A stretch of DNA of 64,000 nt from Vulgatibacter sp035565615 (GTDB lineage Bacteria; Myxococcota; Myxococcia; Myxococcales; Vulgatibacteraceae), in NCBI GenBank assembly GCA_035565615.1, contig DATMSB010000165.1, positions 1-64,000 on the forward strand. The letters are read 5' to 3'. Position 1 is the first letter of the stretch. Every line of letters begins with the position of its first letter. Below the pieces are notes generated by a model. The model did not search any database, was not told the DNA's origin, and worked only from the letters and a program-made list of their open reading frames with translations. The position numbers were made by a program, and so were the translations under genes. Positions 46,448 through 55,852 of the stretch are shown here, one piece after another.

Positions 46448-47824
46448 TTGAACCGGGGTGACGCGCCGGGCCCAGGGGAGGGTCTTTTTGCGGCGCGTGC
46501 AGAGACCGGGTTGGTTCCGTTGAGCGGCGTAGAGGGAGAAAGAGGGCGGCGAACGGGAGGGTGGCTGTGCGCGACGTTCCGCTCGCTGCGATGCTTCAAC
46601 TACCGGATGTGGGCCCTGGGCGCCCTCGTCTCGAACGTCGGGACGTGGATGCAGCGCACCGCCCAGGACTGGATCGTCCTCACCCGCCTCACCGATCAGA
46701 ACGCCACGGCGGTCGGCATCGTCATGGCCCTGCAGTTCGGGCCGCAGTTCCTCCTCGCCCCGCTCACCGGCGCCGCCGCCGATCGGTTCGACCGCAGGAA
46801 GCTCCTCTTCGCCACCCAGGCCGCGATGGGCGCCCTCGCGCTGGGCCTGGGCATGCTCACCGTCGTCGGGTTCGTCCGGCTTTGGCACGTGTATGCCTTC
46901 GCGCTCCTGCTCGGCTGCGTGTCGGCGTTCGACGCGCCCGCCCGGCACACCTTCGTCGCCGATCTGGTGGAGGAGTGCGACGTCTCGAACGCGGTGGCGC
47001 TGAACTCCACCTCGTTCAACGCGGCGCGGATGATCGGGCCCGCGATCGCCGGCGTCCTCATCGCCTCCGTGGGCTCGGGCTGGGTCTTCCTCATCAACGC
47101 GGCGACCTTCGCGGCGGTGATCGCGTCCTTGAGCGTGCTGCGCGAGCGGGAGTTCCGCACCAAGCGCTGCTCGACCGTGGAGCGGGTCGGGTTCGCGGAC
47201 GGGCTGCGCTACGTCGCCGGGCGCCCCGATCTGAAGGCGATCCTCCTCATGCTCTTCCTCGTCGGGACCTTCGGGTTGAACTTCCCGCTCTTCATCTCCG
47301 CGATGGCCGTCTCGGTCTTCCACAAGGGGGCCGGCGAGTACGGGCTCCTCTCCTCCCTCATGGCGGTGGGCTCGGTGGCCGGCGCGCTGGTGGCCGCCAG
47401 GCGGGAGAGGCCGCGGATGGCCTCGCTCCTCGCCGGTGCGGGGGTCTTCGCGTTCAGCGCGACCATCGCGGGTGTCCTGTCGCAATACTTGCTCTTCGGT
47501 CTGGCGCTGGTGGTGGTGGGCGTGGCGGCGCAGACTTTCACCACCACGGCGAACGGCCTGGTCCAGCTCTCCACCGAGCCGCGGATGCGGGGGCGGGTGA
47601 TGGCGATCTACCTCGCGATCGCGCTCGGCGGCACGCCGATCGGCGCGCCGATCGTGGGGTGGGTGGCCGACAGGTTCGGGCCGAGGTGGGCGATCGGCGT
47701 GGGCGCCGCGTCGGGCCTCGCCGCCGCGGTGGTCGGCGTCCGGTACCTGGTGAGGCATCGGGGCCTTCGCCTCCGGGCCCGCGGCGCCCTCCGGCCGGCG
47801 CAGAGCGCCCTATCGTCGCGGTAG
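46448..47824 (+). CDS. MFS transporter (MFS_3/EntS-like)
   Basis: A major facilitator carrier with ~12 helices. The motif FRSLRCFNYRMWALGALVSN, then VGTWMQRTAQDWIVL, and DRFDRRKLLFATQAAMGALA typify the MFS_3 group (enterobactin exporter, bacterial permeases of unknown cargo). The N-terminus before FRSLR is doubtful: TTG 46448 gives the longest form, but in-frame TTGs at 46511 and 46520 fit better with the usual family length; none has a clear ribosome site. Confidence 0.85.
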   Translation: MNRGDAPGPGEGLFAARAETGLVPLSGVEGERGRRTGGWLCATFRSLRCFNYRMWALGALVSNVGTWMQRTAQDWIVLTRLTDQNATAVGIVMALQFGPQFLLAPLTGAAADRFDRRKLLFATQAAMGALALGLGMLTVVGFVRLWHVYAFALLLGCVSAFDAPARHTFVADLVEECDVSNAVALNSTSFNAARMIGPAIAGVLIASVGSGWVFLINAATFAAVIASLSVLREREFRTKRCSTVERVGFADGLRYVAGRPDLKAILLMLFLVGTFGLNFPLFISAMAVSVFHKGAGEYGLLSSLMAVGSVAGALVAARRERPRMASLLAGAGVFAFSATIAGVLSQYLLFGLALVVVGVAAQTFTTTANGLVQLSTEPRMRGRVMAIYLAIALGGTPIGAPIVGWVADRFGPRWAIGVGAASGLAAAVVGVRYLVRHRGLRLRARGALRPAQSALSSR

Positions 47825-47855
47825 CCAGCGGCCCTTCGACGCGCGGCGGCCTTCG

Positions 47856-48179
47856 CTATCGGCGGATGGGAGGATCGAGATCTCGGCGCAGCGCCTTCGC
47901 CCCGGACGCCAGCGCGAGCTTCGCCGGGCGCGGGAGCCGCTTGATCGCCGCCTCCCGCCGCAGCGCCGCTCCCCGATCCGCGGCGGCCTCCCACCAGGCG
48001 AGGGAGACGGGGAGGCGCGCGCGGGTGTAGGCCGCGCCCTTGCCGGCCCCGTGCCGGGCCAGGCGCGCGGCGAGATCGTTCGTGGCGCCGGCGTAGAGGC
48101 TGCCGTCCGCGCAGCGCAGCAGGTAGACGCACCAGGCGCCGCGGGGAGGGAGGCCTGTCGCGGCCGAAGGTTCGCTCAT
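47856..48179 (-). CDS. GIY-YIG domain protein (YhbQ-like)
   Basis: A 107-residue single-domain GIY-YIG protein: CVYLLRCADGSLYAGATNDLA gives the (G/V)-Y-x-L and Y-A-G core, and RHGAGKGAAYTRARLPVSLA plus AAIKRLPRPAKLAL follow. It belongs to the small YhbQ/UPF0213 group, which has been linked to DNA damage response; activity not shown for most. ATG start, convergent with the MFS gene. Confidence 0.88.
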   Translation of the reverse strand: MSEPSAATGLPPRGAWCVYLLRCADGSLYAGATNDLAARLARHGAGKGAAYTRARLPVSLAWWEAAADRGAALRREAAIKRLPRPAKLALASGAKALRRDLDPPIRR

Positions 48180-48274
48180 CGAGCGGCCGATCCTACCTGG
48201 ACGCCTTCGATCCGGCTGCGGGTTGAGACGTCGAGCCCCCGCGTTTACAAAGATCTTCCTGCAAGGAGGAGCTG

Positions 48275-48997
48275 GTGGTTCGGCGTGAGGAGCTGGAGGC
48301 CTACGAGGCGCTGGAGGGCACGCCGGACGCGCCCGTCTTCCTGACCTGCGAGCACGCGTCGGAGCGGCTCCCCGACGGCTGGACGTGGCGCCCGCGGGAC
48401 GCGCGGCTGGCGGGCACCCACTGGGCGTTCGATCTCGGCGCGCGGGATCTGGTGCTGGAGCTCGCCGCGGCGATGGAGGCGCCCGCGGTGCTCTCGCGCT
48501 TCTCGCGGCTCCTCGTGGATCCGAACCGCCCCGAGGACTCGGAGACCCTCTTCCGCGCCGAGGCGGAAGGGGCTCCCGTGGAGCTGAACCGCGACCTCTC
48601 CGCCGAGGAGCGGGCCCGGCGGATCGAGCGCTGCTACCGGCCGTACCACGACGCGATCGATCGGCGGCTCGCCGCGCACGCGGCGCCGGTGCTCTTCTCC
48701 ATCCACACCTTCACGCCGGTGTACGAGGGCGCGGTGCGTCCGATGGAGGTGGGCGTGCTCTTCGACACCCAGGACGAGCTCGCGGAGTGCGCCGCCGACG
48801 CGATCCGGGAGGCGGGCTTCGTCACCGCGCTCAACGAGCCCTACTCCGGCAAGGCCGGGCTCATCCACGCCGCCGAGCACCACGCGCAGCGGCACGGGCG
48901 CAAGGCGCTGGAGCTCGAGGTGCGCCAGGATCTCGCCGTGCGCCCGGAGGTGCGTGCGCGGCTCGTCGCGGCCCTCGCTCGCTTCTTCCGCGGCTGA
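48275..48997 (+). CDS. N-formylglutamate amidohydrolase family protein
   Basis: A 240-residue enzyme: PVFLTCEHASERLPDGW, GTHWAFDLGARDLVLELAAA, SRFSRLLVDPNRP, YRPYHDAIDRRLA and LFSIHTFTP with the metal-binding residues, and NEPYSGKAGLIHA. The family hydrolyses N-formyl-glutamate to glutamate and formate in histidine breakdown, though many bacterial members have no hut neighbours, as here. GTG start with AAGGAGGAG upstream. Confidence 0.88.
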   Translation: MVRREELEAYEALEGTPDAPVFLTCEHASERLPDGWTWRPRDARLAGTHWAFDLGARDLVLELAAAMEAPAVLSRFSRLLVDPNRPEDSETLFRAEAEGAPVELNRDLSAEERARRIERCYRPYHDAIDRRLAAHAAPVLFSIHTFTPVYEGAVRPMEVGVLFDTQDELAECAADAIREAGFVTALNEPYSGKAGLIHAAEHHAQRHGRKALELEVRQDLAVRPEVRARLVAALARFFRG

Positions 48998-49246
48998 AGG
49001 CCGCGGGCGGGCGCCTCCATCTCGCGGTTGCGCCGGCGGAAGCGCACGACGGGGCGTGCCGAAGGGAAGCCGACGGGCCGTCGCCGGACGCCACCGCCGC
49101 CGGGGGCCGCACCCGGCGCGGGGACTTCCGTCGCGCGCGGGACTCTTTCTGCCCCCGGTCCGATGCGATCCGCGGGGCAGCGCCGTCTCTCTGTGCACGG
49201 TGGTCGGCTACTTCGCGCCGGCGCCGCCGCGCTCGGATCCGACCCC

Positions 49247-50296
49247 ATGATCAGACGTCTCCCGATCACCCTCCTCCTCGCCCTCGCCACCCCGGCCCTC
49301 GCCGGCGAGCTCGAAGACTACGCCTTCGGATGGCCGCTCCAGCTCGAGGGCGAGGGTGGCGTGTGGCGCTTCGAGCTCACGCCCGAGGTCTACGCGGTGA
49401 TCCAGGACGAGGGGCTGGGCGACGTGGAGATCTTCGACGCCAAAGGGGCGCCGGTGGCGATGGGCCCCTACCGGCTGCCGCCCGAGCCGCCGCCCCCCGA
49501 GCGCGTGCAGCTCCCCGTCTTTCCGATCCGACGCAGCGCCGCCGGGGAGGCGCTCGACCTGCGGGTGCAGGTGGCGCGCGGCGACGACCGCTCGATCCGA
49601 AGCGTCGCGGCGCAGGTGGGCGCGGACTCCGCCGCCGTGGAGGACTTCCTCCTGGACGCCAGCCGGGTGGAGACCGCCGTGGAGAAGCTCTTCATCCAAC
49701 CCCCCGACGGGATTCATGCGCTCCAGGCCCGGATCGCCGTGGACGCGAGCGACGACCTGGATCGATGGCGGATCGTCCAGCCGTCGGCGACCGTGCTCTT
49801 CCGCCACGCGGGCCAGGACGGTCCGGGCCACCTCCACGTCGATCTGCCCCCGACCCGCGCGCCCTACCTGCGGCTGCGATCCCTCGCCGGGAGCCTCCCC
49901 GCGGGCTTCGCGGTGGAGGCGCAGATCGCCCGCCCTGCCGATCGGCCGATGCGCCGATGGGTCGAGGCCCGCAGCGAGGGGAGGGACGGGCGCTGGATCT
50001 CGCGGGGATCGTTCGTCCTCGTCGGCGCGGAGCACGACGCCGAGGAGGCGGGGCAGGGGGAGGCGGAGGTGTCGGCGGGGCCGCGCGCCCGCCGCTGGCG
50101 GATCGAGGCGACGCCTCCGCTGCGGGAGGTGCCCGCCCTGCGGCTGGCCTTGGACGCCGACGCGTTCGCGTTCCTCCCCCAGGGCGCGCCGCCCTTCCTG
50201 CTGGCAGCGGGGAGCGCACCGACGCGCCGGTCGGCGCCGCTCGCGGGGCACCTCGCGCTCCGCCTGCTCCGAGAGGGCGCCGACGCTGCGCGGTAG
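49247..50296 (+). CDS. DUF3999-type exported protein, C-terminally short
   Basis: A 349-residue protein with an N-terminal signal peptide (RRLPITLLLALATPALA). The start YAFGWPLQLEGEGGVWRFEL and TPEVYAVIQDEGLGDVEIFD are characteristic of DUF3999. Typical members are ~440-470 residues with a C-terminal membrane helix and lie next to a DUF2339 gene; this one ends without a helix and has no DUF2339 neighbour. Probably a periplasmic, possibly truncated orphan. Function unknown. Confidence 0.72.
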   Translation: MIRRLPITLLLALATPALAGELEDYAFGWPLQLEGEGGVWRFELTPEVYAVIQDEGLGDVEIFDAKGAPVAMGPYRLPPEPPPPERVQLPVFPIRRSAAGEALDLRVQVARGDDRSIRSVAAQVGADSAAVEDFLLDASRVETAVEKLFIQPPDGIHALQARIAVDASDDLDRWRIVQPSATVLFRHAGQDGPGHLHVDLPPTRAPYLRLRSLAGSLPAGFAVEAQIARPADRPMRRWVEARSEGRDGRWISRGSFVLVGAEHDAEEAGQGEAEVSAGPRARRWRIEATPPLREVPALRLALDADAFAFLPQGAPPFLLAAGSAPTRRSAPLAGHLALRLLREGADAAR

Positions 50297-50320
50297 GCGG
50301 CCCGCCGCGTGCTCGCGCCG

Positions 50321-51124
50321 TCAGAGCTTCCGGTGCGCGAGGCTGGGCAGCTCGCGGCGCACCCGGTTGAGGATCTCGGGCGACAGCTCCGCCAGGCAGA
50401 GGCCCGGCCCTTCGGAGCATCGCGCCACCACCACGCCCCAGGGATCGACGATCATGGCGTTGCCGTAGGTGACGCGCCCGCCGCCGTGCCTGCCGCCTTG
50501 TGCCGGCGCGATCAGCCAGCAGGTGTTCTCGATGGCCCGCGCCCGCAGCAGCACCTCCCAGTGATCCTTGCCGGTGTGGAGGGTGAACGCCGAGGGCACC
50601 GCGAGGATCTCGGCGCCCGCCCCGGCGAGGGCCCGGTAGAGCTCGGGGAAGCGCAGGTCGTAGCAGATCGACATCCCGATCGCGCCCAGCGGCGTCCTCG
50701 CCACCACCACCTCTTCGCCGGCGTCGACCACGCCGCTCTCGTGGTAGCGGGCGCCGTCCGGGATCTCGACGTCGAAGAGGTGGATCTTGCGGTAGACGGC
50801 GGCGGCCTCGCCGTCCGGGCCGTAGAGGACGCTGGTGTTGTGGATGCGCCCCGGGCCGGCCCGCTCGGCGATCGACCCGGCGAGCAGCCAGCAGCTCCGC
50901 TCGCGCGCCTTGTCGGCGAAGGCGCGGAAGGTAGGGCCGTCCAGCGCCTCGGCGCCGGCCACCTTCTGCGCCTCGGGGCCCATGAAGTCCACGTTCTCGG
51001 GCAGGGCGACGAGGCGCGCGCCGCGGTCGCAGGCCGCGTCGACCAGGGCGAGGGCTTCCCGGAGGTTGGCCTCCCGATCGTCCCTCGTCTCGAGCTGCAC
51101 CGCCGCCGCGACGAAGCGCTTCAT
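50321..51124 (-). CDS. Nitrilase-superfamily carbon-nitrogen hydrolase (Nit1-like)
   Basis: A 267-residue amidase. The catalytic triad is visible: Glu in LVALPENVDFMG, Lys in VYRKIHLFDVEIP and Cys in GMSICYDLRFPELYRA. The motifs are those of Nit1/YbeM-like deaminated-glutathione amidases. It would hydrolyse an amide in the cytoplasm. ATG start. Convergent with the DUF3999 gene, 24 bases apart. Confidence 0.9.
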   Translation of the reverse strand: MKRFVAAAVQLETRDDREANLREALALVDAACDRGARLVALPENVDFMGPEAQKVAGAEALDGPTFRAFADKARERSCWLLAGSIAERAGPGRIHNTSVLYGPDGEAAAVYRKIHLFDVEIPDGARYHESGVVDAGEEVVVARTPLGAIGMSICYDLRFPELYRALAGAGAEILAVPSAFTLHTGKDHWEVLLRARAIENTCWLIAPAQGGRHGGGRVTYGNAMIVDPWGVVVARCSEGPGLCLAELSPEILNRVRRELPSLAHRKL

Positions 51125-51150
51125 GGAGACCGACGCTATCCGATGGCCGC

Positions 51151-51700
51151 TCACCGGGCCAGCGGCAGATCGAACGAGAAGGTGGCACCCTTCCCGGGCT
51201 CGCCCTCGACCCAGATGTGACCTCCGTGCGCCTCCACGATCCCCTTGGAGATGACGAGGCCGAGGCCGGTCCCCCGGTGGTCGGGGCGGTCTCGGGTCCA
51301 GTAGGGTTCGAACACGAAGGGGAGGTCCTCGGGAGCGATCCCGGGGACGTCGTCCGTCACCCGACGGACCACGAGATCGCCGGCGCGCTCCGCGCGGGCG
51401 ACGACGAGGCCGCCGGGCCCCGCGAACTGCGGTCGCGACCGAGGCCCTCCGCCACCTGGACCCGGCGGAGCCCGTCCTCGAGGAGGAGGATGGAGACCGT
51501 GTCGACCGCCGGGCCCACGCCCGCAGCACCACGTCTCGCAGGAGCGCGTACTCCGAGATGGCCTGCGCCAGGCCGTAGCCGTGCTCGAGCCGCTGCAGCG
51601 CCGTCTCCTCGATCAGGCGGCGCGACTTCGCCTCGGGCGCCACCTGGCCGTGAAGCAGGCCCTCGGAGAGGGAGCGGAGGACCGTCACGATCGCGCCGCC
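51151..51700 (-). pseudogene. Broken sensor histidine kinase
   Basis: Three pieces of a sensor kinase are read in different frames. At the 5' side: SRRLIEETALQRLEHGYGLA then QAISEYALLRDVVLRAW, an RsbRD-type N-terminal domain. In the middle: VDTVSILLLEDGLRRVQVAE, part of a sensory domain. At the 3' end (51372-51151): GIAPEDLPFVFEPYWTRD, GTGLGLVISKGIVEAHGG and EGEPGKGATFSFDLPLA, the HATPase N/G boxes. The dimerisation His box and most of the HATPase are missing, and at least two frame changes occur. The 51151-51372 piece alone retains a start but lacks the N box. Confidence 0.65.
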
Positions 51701-51724
51701 ACCGTCACATCGAGAGGGGGCCGG

Positions 51725-52291
51725 TCAGTGCGCGATCTCCTGATCCTCGGTCGTGGAGGTGAGCCCCGCCTCGGGATGGGAGGAGCCGGCACCCGCGAAG
51801 CGGGCGGTGGGCCTCCGCCGCCGGGGCGCTGCCTCGCGCATCCCCCGCCAGGCCGCGCCCACTCCGATCTCCCGGCGGGAGGCGACCCAGAGGCGGGCCC
51901 ACGAGTTGGCGGCGACCACGGCGAAGGTGAGGTCCGCCAGCTCCTTCTCCGAGAACCACTCCCGCGCCCGCCGATACACCTCGTCGGGGACACGGGACTG
52001 GCTCACCCGGGTCACGGCCTCGGCCCACCACAGCGCGGCCTTCTCCCGATCGGAGAAGAGATCCGTGTCGCGCCAGGACGGGATCGCCATGAGCCGCTGC
52101 ACGGTCTCGCCGCGATTCCGGAGCGTCCGTGCGTGGACGTCGACGCAGTAGCCGCAGCCGTCGAGCTGCGAGGCGCGCAGCCGCACCAGCTCGACGAGGA
52201 ACGGATCCAGGCCGCAGCGCTCCAGGTATCGCTCCATCTCGCGGAGCAGGCGCAAGGGCTGGGGCGCGACGCCGGCGTAGTCGATCCTCAT
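51725..52291 (-). CDS. Carboxymuconolactone decarboxylase/AhpD-like protein
   Basis: A 188-residue helical protein. RASQLDGCGYCVDVHARTLR carries the AhpD-type CxxC and downstream His; LFSDREKAALWWAEAVTRV and FSEKELADLTFAVVAANSWA are family blocks. It likely has peroxidase-like thiol activity and lies ~550 bases from a broken kinase. The last ~35 residues are an Arg/Pro-rich tail not seen in typical members. ATG start. Confidence 0.88.
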   Translation of the reverse strand: MRIDYAGVAPQPLRLLREMERYLERCGLDPFLVELVRLRASQLDGCGYCVDVHARTLRNRGETVQRLMAIPSWRDTDLFSDREKAALWWAEAVTRVSQSRVPDEVYRRAREWFSEKELADLTFAVVAANSWARLWVASRREIGVGAAWRGMREAAPRRRRPTARFAGAGSSHPEAGLTSTTEDQEIAH

Positions 52292-52440
52292 CGGCTGCAG
52301 CTTGGGGAGCGCGGCCCCTCGGAGCAACCGGCGCCGCCCCAAACCGGCAGCCGATCGGCCGGCGTCGGCGATCCTCCTGGACGCGGGAGGCGCCAGCGGA
52401 GGCGTGCTCGCCGGACGAGCCGAGCAAGGCGATCGACGGA

Positions 52441-52830
52441 TCAATCGAAGTCGGTGAGGTGCCGGCGCGTCCCGCCCCGGGGCGCGTCGCGCTTGCCCTG
52501 GCAGTCGATGCACCGCTCCACCCAGGGCATGGCGGCGAGCCTGCCCGGGGCGATCTCCTCCTCGCACTCGGCGCAGAGGCCGTAGTCCTCCGGGGCCTCG
52601 TCGATGCGGGCGATGGCCGCCTCGATGCGGGCGAGCTCGCCCGCCCGGCTCGCGTTGCGCTTGGAGGCGATCACCTGGAGCATCTCCGCCAGGGGCTGCT
52701 CGTCCTCGTCGCCTCCGACCGCCACCGGATCCCGGCGGACGGGGTCGACGCGCACCGCGCCGGCGCGGCGGATCTCGTCGCGCATGGCGATCAGGGCGGC
52801 GCGGTACCGGGAGAGGGATCGTGCGTCCAT
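52441..52830 (-). CDS. DksA/TraR-family zinc-finger protein
   Basis: A 129-residue protein: an N-terminal coiled-coil-forming region (LSRYRAALIAMRDEIRRAG and ASRAGELARIEAAIARIDE) and a C4 zinc finger YGLCAECEEEIAPGRLAAMP ... CIDCQ. DksA-like proteins enter the secondary channel of RNA polymerase. The Asp pair at the coiled-coil tip (DxxDxA of DksA) is not clearly present, so a regulatory variant is likely. The start before DARSLSRY is preferred over an ATG three codons upstream. Confidence 0.87.
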   Translation of the reverse strand: MDARSLSRYRAALIAMRDEIRRAGAVRVDPVRRDPVAVGGDEDEQPLAEMLQVIASKRNASRAGELARIEAAIARIDEAPEDYGLCAECEEEIAPGRLAAMPWVERCIDCQGKRDAPRGGTRRHLTDFD

Positions 52831-52840
52831 CGGCCGCATT

Positions 52841-54070
52841 CTACCGGGCGCGTCGACGGGGCTCCACGTTCGGGAGCCCCAGCGCGATCACCCCGAGCAA
52901 GGGTAGCCAGGCGCAGAGGCGGTAGACGAACTCGATCCCGTGGCCGTCGGCGAGGCCGCCCAGGACCGCGGCACCGATCCCGCCCATGCCGAAGGCGAAG
53001 CCGAAGAACATCCCGGAGACCATCCCCACGTGCCCGGGGATCAGCTCCTGGGCGTAGACCAGGATCGCGGAGAAGGCGGAGGAGAGGACGAGGCCGATCA
53101 CCACCGTGAGCACCGCGGTCCACCCGAGGTCGGCGTATGGGAGCGCGAGGGTGAACGGCGCCACGCCCAGGACGGAGGCCCAGATCACCCACTTGCGGCC
53201 GATGCGATCGCCGATCGGCCCGCCGAGGAAGGTGCCCGCGGCCACCGCGGCGAGGAAGACGAAGAGGTGGGCCTGGGCGCTCTCCACCGAGAGGCCGAAC
53301 CGCTCCATCAGGTAGAAGGTGTAGTAGCTGCTCAACGACGCCATGTAGAAGTACTTGGAGAAGAGCAGCACGCCCAGGATCGCGAGGGCGCCGATCACCC
53401 TGCCGCGCCCGAGCGAGGTCTCGCGGGGACCGGCCGGGGCGGCGACGCGGATCGGGCGGTGGTGGGCGGCGTACCAGCGGCTCACCCGGAGCAGCACCGC
53501 GATCGCCGCGAGCGACGCGAAGGAGAACCACGCCACGCTGCCGCGGCCGTGGGGCACCACGATCCAGGCGGCGAGCAGCGGGCCGATCGCCGAGCCGGCG
53601 TTGCCCCCCACCTGGAAGATGGACTGGGCGAGGCCGTGCCTGCCCCCCGACGCCATCCGCGCCACCCGCGACGACTCGGGGTGGAACACCGAGGAGCCCA
53701 CGCCGACCAGGCCCGCCGCCAGGAGCAGGATCGGGAACGTCGGCGCGACGGAGAGCAGCAGGAGCCCGCACATGCTGAAGCACATGCCGATCGGCAGCGA
53801 GTACGGCATGGGCCTGCGGTCGGTGATCGTCCCCACCACCGGCTGCAGCAGCGAGGCGGTGAGCTGGTAGGTGAGGGTGATGAGCCCCACCTGGACGAAG
53901 TCGAGGTCGAAGCTGCTCTTGAGCAGCGGGTAGATGGCGAGGAGCAGCGACTGCAGCGTGTCGTTGAGCAGGTGGGAGAAGCTGATCGCCCCCAGGACGG
54001 GGAACGACGTCCGTCCCGTCAGGAGCGCATCGTCCGGGGAGGTAGAGGAGGTCACGCTGCCAACACGCAT
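52841..54070 (-). CDS. fsr: Fosmidomycin-resistance-type MFS transporter
   Basis: A 409-residue, ~12-helix MFS carrier. AISFSHLLNDTLQSLLLAIY, PLLKSSFDLDFVQVGLITLT and YQLTASLLQPVVGTITDRRP are the diagnostic N-terminal block of the Fsr group; SSVFHPESSRVARMASGGRH, FQVGGNAGSAIGPLLAAWIV follow. It probably exports a phosphonate or related compound. The frame is open further upstream; this ATG is the most likely start. Confidence 0.88.
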   Translation of the reverse strand: MRVGSVTSSTSPDDALLTGRTSFPVLGAISFSHLLNDTLQSLLLAIYPLLKSSFDLDFVQVGLITLTYQLTASLLQPVVGTITDRRPMPYSLPIGMCFSMCGLLLLSVAPTFPILLLAAGLVGVGSSVFHPESSRVARMASGGRHGLAQSIFQVGGNAGSAIGPLLAAWIVVPHGRGSVAWFSFASLAAIAVLLRVSRWYAAHHRPIRVAAPAGPRETSLGRGRVIGALAILGVLLFSKYFYMASLSSYYTFYLMERFGLSVESAQAHLFVFLAAVAAGTFLGGPIGDRIGRKWVIWASVLGVAPFTLALPYADLGWTAVLTVVIGLVLSSAFSAILVYAQELIPGHVGMVSGMFFGFAFGMGGIGAAVLGGLADGHGIEFVYRLCAWLPLLGVIALGLPNVEPRRRAR

Positions 54071-54166
54071 CTTGCGAACCGCTGGGCCGGGTGGCGGAGG
54101 ACGCACCGGGCCCCTCGGGAGAATCCGTCTCGTCGCGTCGGAAGGGAACGGGCGGGAGGCCCCCCT

Positions 54167-55852
54167 TTACACGGCGGGCCTCCGGCGGGGAAGGGACGCC
54201 TCCAGGATCGCGGAGAGGATCACCACCACCGCGCAGCCGATCACGTTGAACCAGAGGAAGCCCAGGTCGGAGGCGAAGTAGAGCGCGGCGACGATCGACT
54301 GGGCGACGAGCGCGGCGATCAGCACCGGCGTGGCGCTCACTCGCTTCACGAAGAACCCGACCACGAAGAGGCCGAGGACGGTGCCGTAGAAGATCGAGCC
54401 GAGGATGTTCACCGCCTCGATGAGGTTGTCCACCAGGGAGGCGAAGGTGGCGAAGCCGATGGCCAGGAGCCCCCAGAACACGGTGAAGAGCTTCGACACG
54501 AGGAGCCTGCGCTCCGGACGGGGGATCCTGCCCAGGGCCCGCTCCCAGAGGTCGACGGTGCTCGTCTGGCCCAGGGCTGCGAGCTCGCTGGCGGTCGAGC
54601 TCATGGCGGCGCAGAGGATCACGGCGATGAGCAGGCCCACGAGCCCGGAGGGAAGGTAGCGCAGCACGAAGCCGAGGAAGACGTAGTCGGCGTCCTTCGT
54701 CTCCGTCCCGGGGAGGGCCCTGGCCACGAGCTCCTTCGCCTCGCCCCGGATCTCGTCCACCGCCGCGGAGGCCTCGCGCAGCCTCGCCCGCGCCGCGGCC
54801 TCGAGGGCCTCGTCGCCGCGGCTGGCCACGAAGGCGCTCGCGGCATCCCGCCGGGCGGCGAAGGCGGAGTCGTACCGCGCCTCGATCGCCTGGAGCGCGG
54901 CGCCGTGCTCCGTGGCCCGCGCCCGCTCAAGCGCCGCCTGGTTGAAGAAGATCGGCGGCTGCGTGAACAGGTAGAAGACGAAGACGAGGATGCCGATGAA
55001 GAGGATGAAGAACTGCATCGGCACCTTGAACATGCCGTTGAAGATCAGCCCCAGGCGGCTCTCCGTCACCGAGCGCCCCGAGAGGTAGCGCTGCACCTGC
55101 GACTGGTCGGTGCCGAAGTAGGAGAGCGCGAGGAAGAAGCCGCCGGTGATCCCCGACCAGAAGTTGTAGCGGCTGCCCGGGTCCAGATCGAAGCTGATCA
55201 CGTTCATGCGATCGAGGGCGCCGGCGAGGCTCACCGCCGAGGGGAGCGACACCTCGCCGGGGAGGCGCCAGACCACCACGGCGGCGGCCACCGCCATGCC
55301 CCCCATCATCACGATCATCTGCTGCTTCTGGGTCTGGCTCACCGCCTTGGTGCCGCCGGAGACCGTGTAGCCGATCACCACCACGCCGATCGCCACGATC
55401 ACCCAGTCCAGGCGCCAGCCCATGATCGATGCGAGGATGATCGAGGGCGCGTAGATGGTGATGCCGGCGGCCAGGCCCCGCTGCACCAGGAAGAGCAGCG
55501 CGCCCAGGTAGCGCACCCGGTGATCGAAGCGGTGCTCCAGGTACTCGTAGGCGGTGTAGACCTTGAGCCGGTAGTAGATCGGCACGAAGACCGCGCTGAT
55601 CACCACCATGGCCAGCGGCAGCCCGAAGTAGAACTGCACGAAGCGCATCCCGTCGTCGAACGCCTGGCCCGGCGTGGAGAGGAAGGTGATGGCGCTGGCC
55701 TGGGTGGCCATGATGCTGAGGCCGATGGTGGGCCACCGGAGGGTGCCGTCGCGCAGGTAGCTCTCGGCGTCGCCGCCCCGCGTCTTCCAGGCGCCGTAGA
55801 CGACGATGAAACCGATGGTGAAGACGAGGACGGACCAGTCGAGGAGGGTCAC
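54167..55852 (-). CDS. Sodium:solute symporter (SSS family)
   Basis: A 561-residue membrane protein, ~13 helices, of the sodium/solute symporter family: LSIMATQASAITFLSTPGQA (sodium site), GGTKAVSQTQKQQMIVM, YFGTDQSQVQRYLSGRS and AVILCAAMSSTASELAALGQ. An unusual Ala/Arg/Glu-rich insertion (about residues 315-395) predicted helical interrupts the fold. The GTG start overlaps the stop of the 59-aa membrane protein (GTGA), so both are translationally coupled. It is the last gene of the bacillithiol-linked operon. Confidence 0.88.
   Translation of the reverse strand: MTLLDWSVLVFTIGFIVVYGAWKTRGGDAESYLRDGTLRWPTIGLSIMATQASAITFLSTPGQAFDDGMRFVQFYFGLPLAMVVISAVFVPIYYRLKVYTAYEYLEHRFDHRVRYLGALLFLVQRGLAAGITIYAPSIILASIMGWRLDWVIVAIGVVVIGYTVSGGTKAVSQTQKQQMIVMMGGMAVAAAVVVWRLPGEVSLPSAVSLAGALDRMNVISFDLDPGSRYNFWSGITGGFFLALSYFGTDQSQVQRYLSGRSVTESRLGLIFNGMFKVPMQFFILFIGILVFVFYLFTQPPIFFNQAALERARATEHGAALQAIEARYDSAFAARRDAASAFVASRGDEALEAAARARLREASAAVDEIRGEAKELVARALPGTETKDADYVFLGFVLRYLPSGLVGLLIAVILCAAMSSTASELAALGQTSTVDLWERALGRIPRPERRLLVSKLFTVFWGLLAIGFATFASLVDNLIEAVNILGSIFYGTVLGLFVVGFFVKRVSATPVLIAALVAQSIVAALYFASDLGFLWFNVIGCAVVVILSAILEASLPRRRPAV

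Noticed and set aside
51151..51372. Small 73-residue HATPase-like gene
   Set aside because: It has only the G boxes and lacks the N box and dimerisation domain; other kinase pieces lie just upstream in other frames, so it is part of a broken kinase.
54071..54166. Possible terminator between fsr and the symporter
   Set aside because: GC-rich but no convincing perfect stem or T-tract was found.
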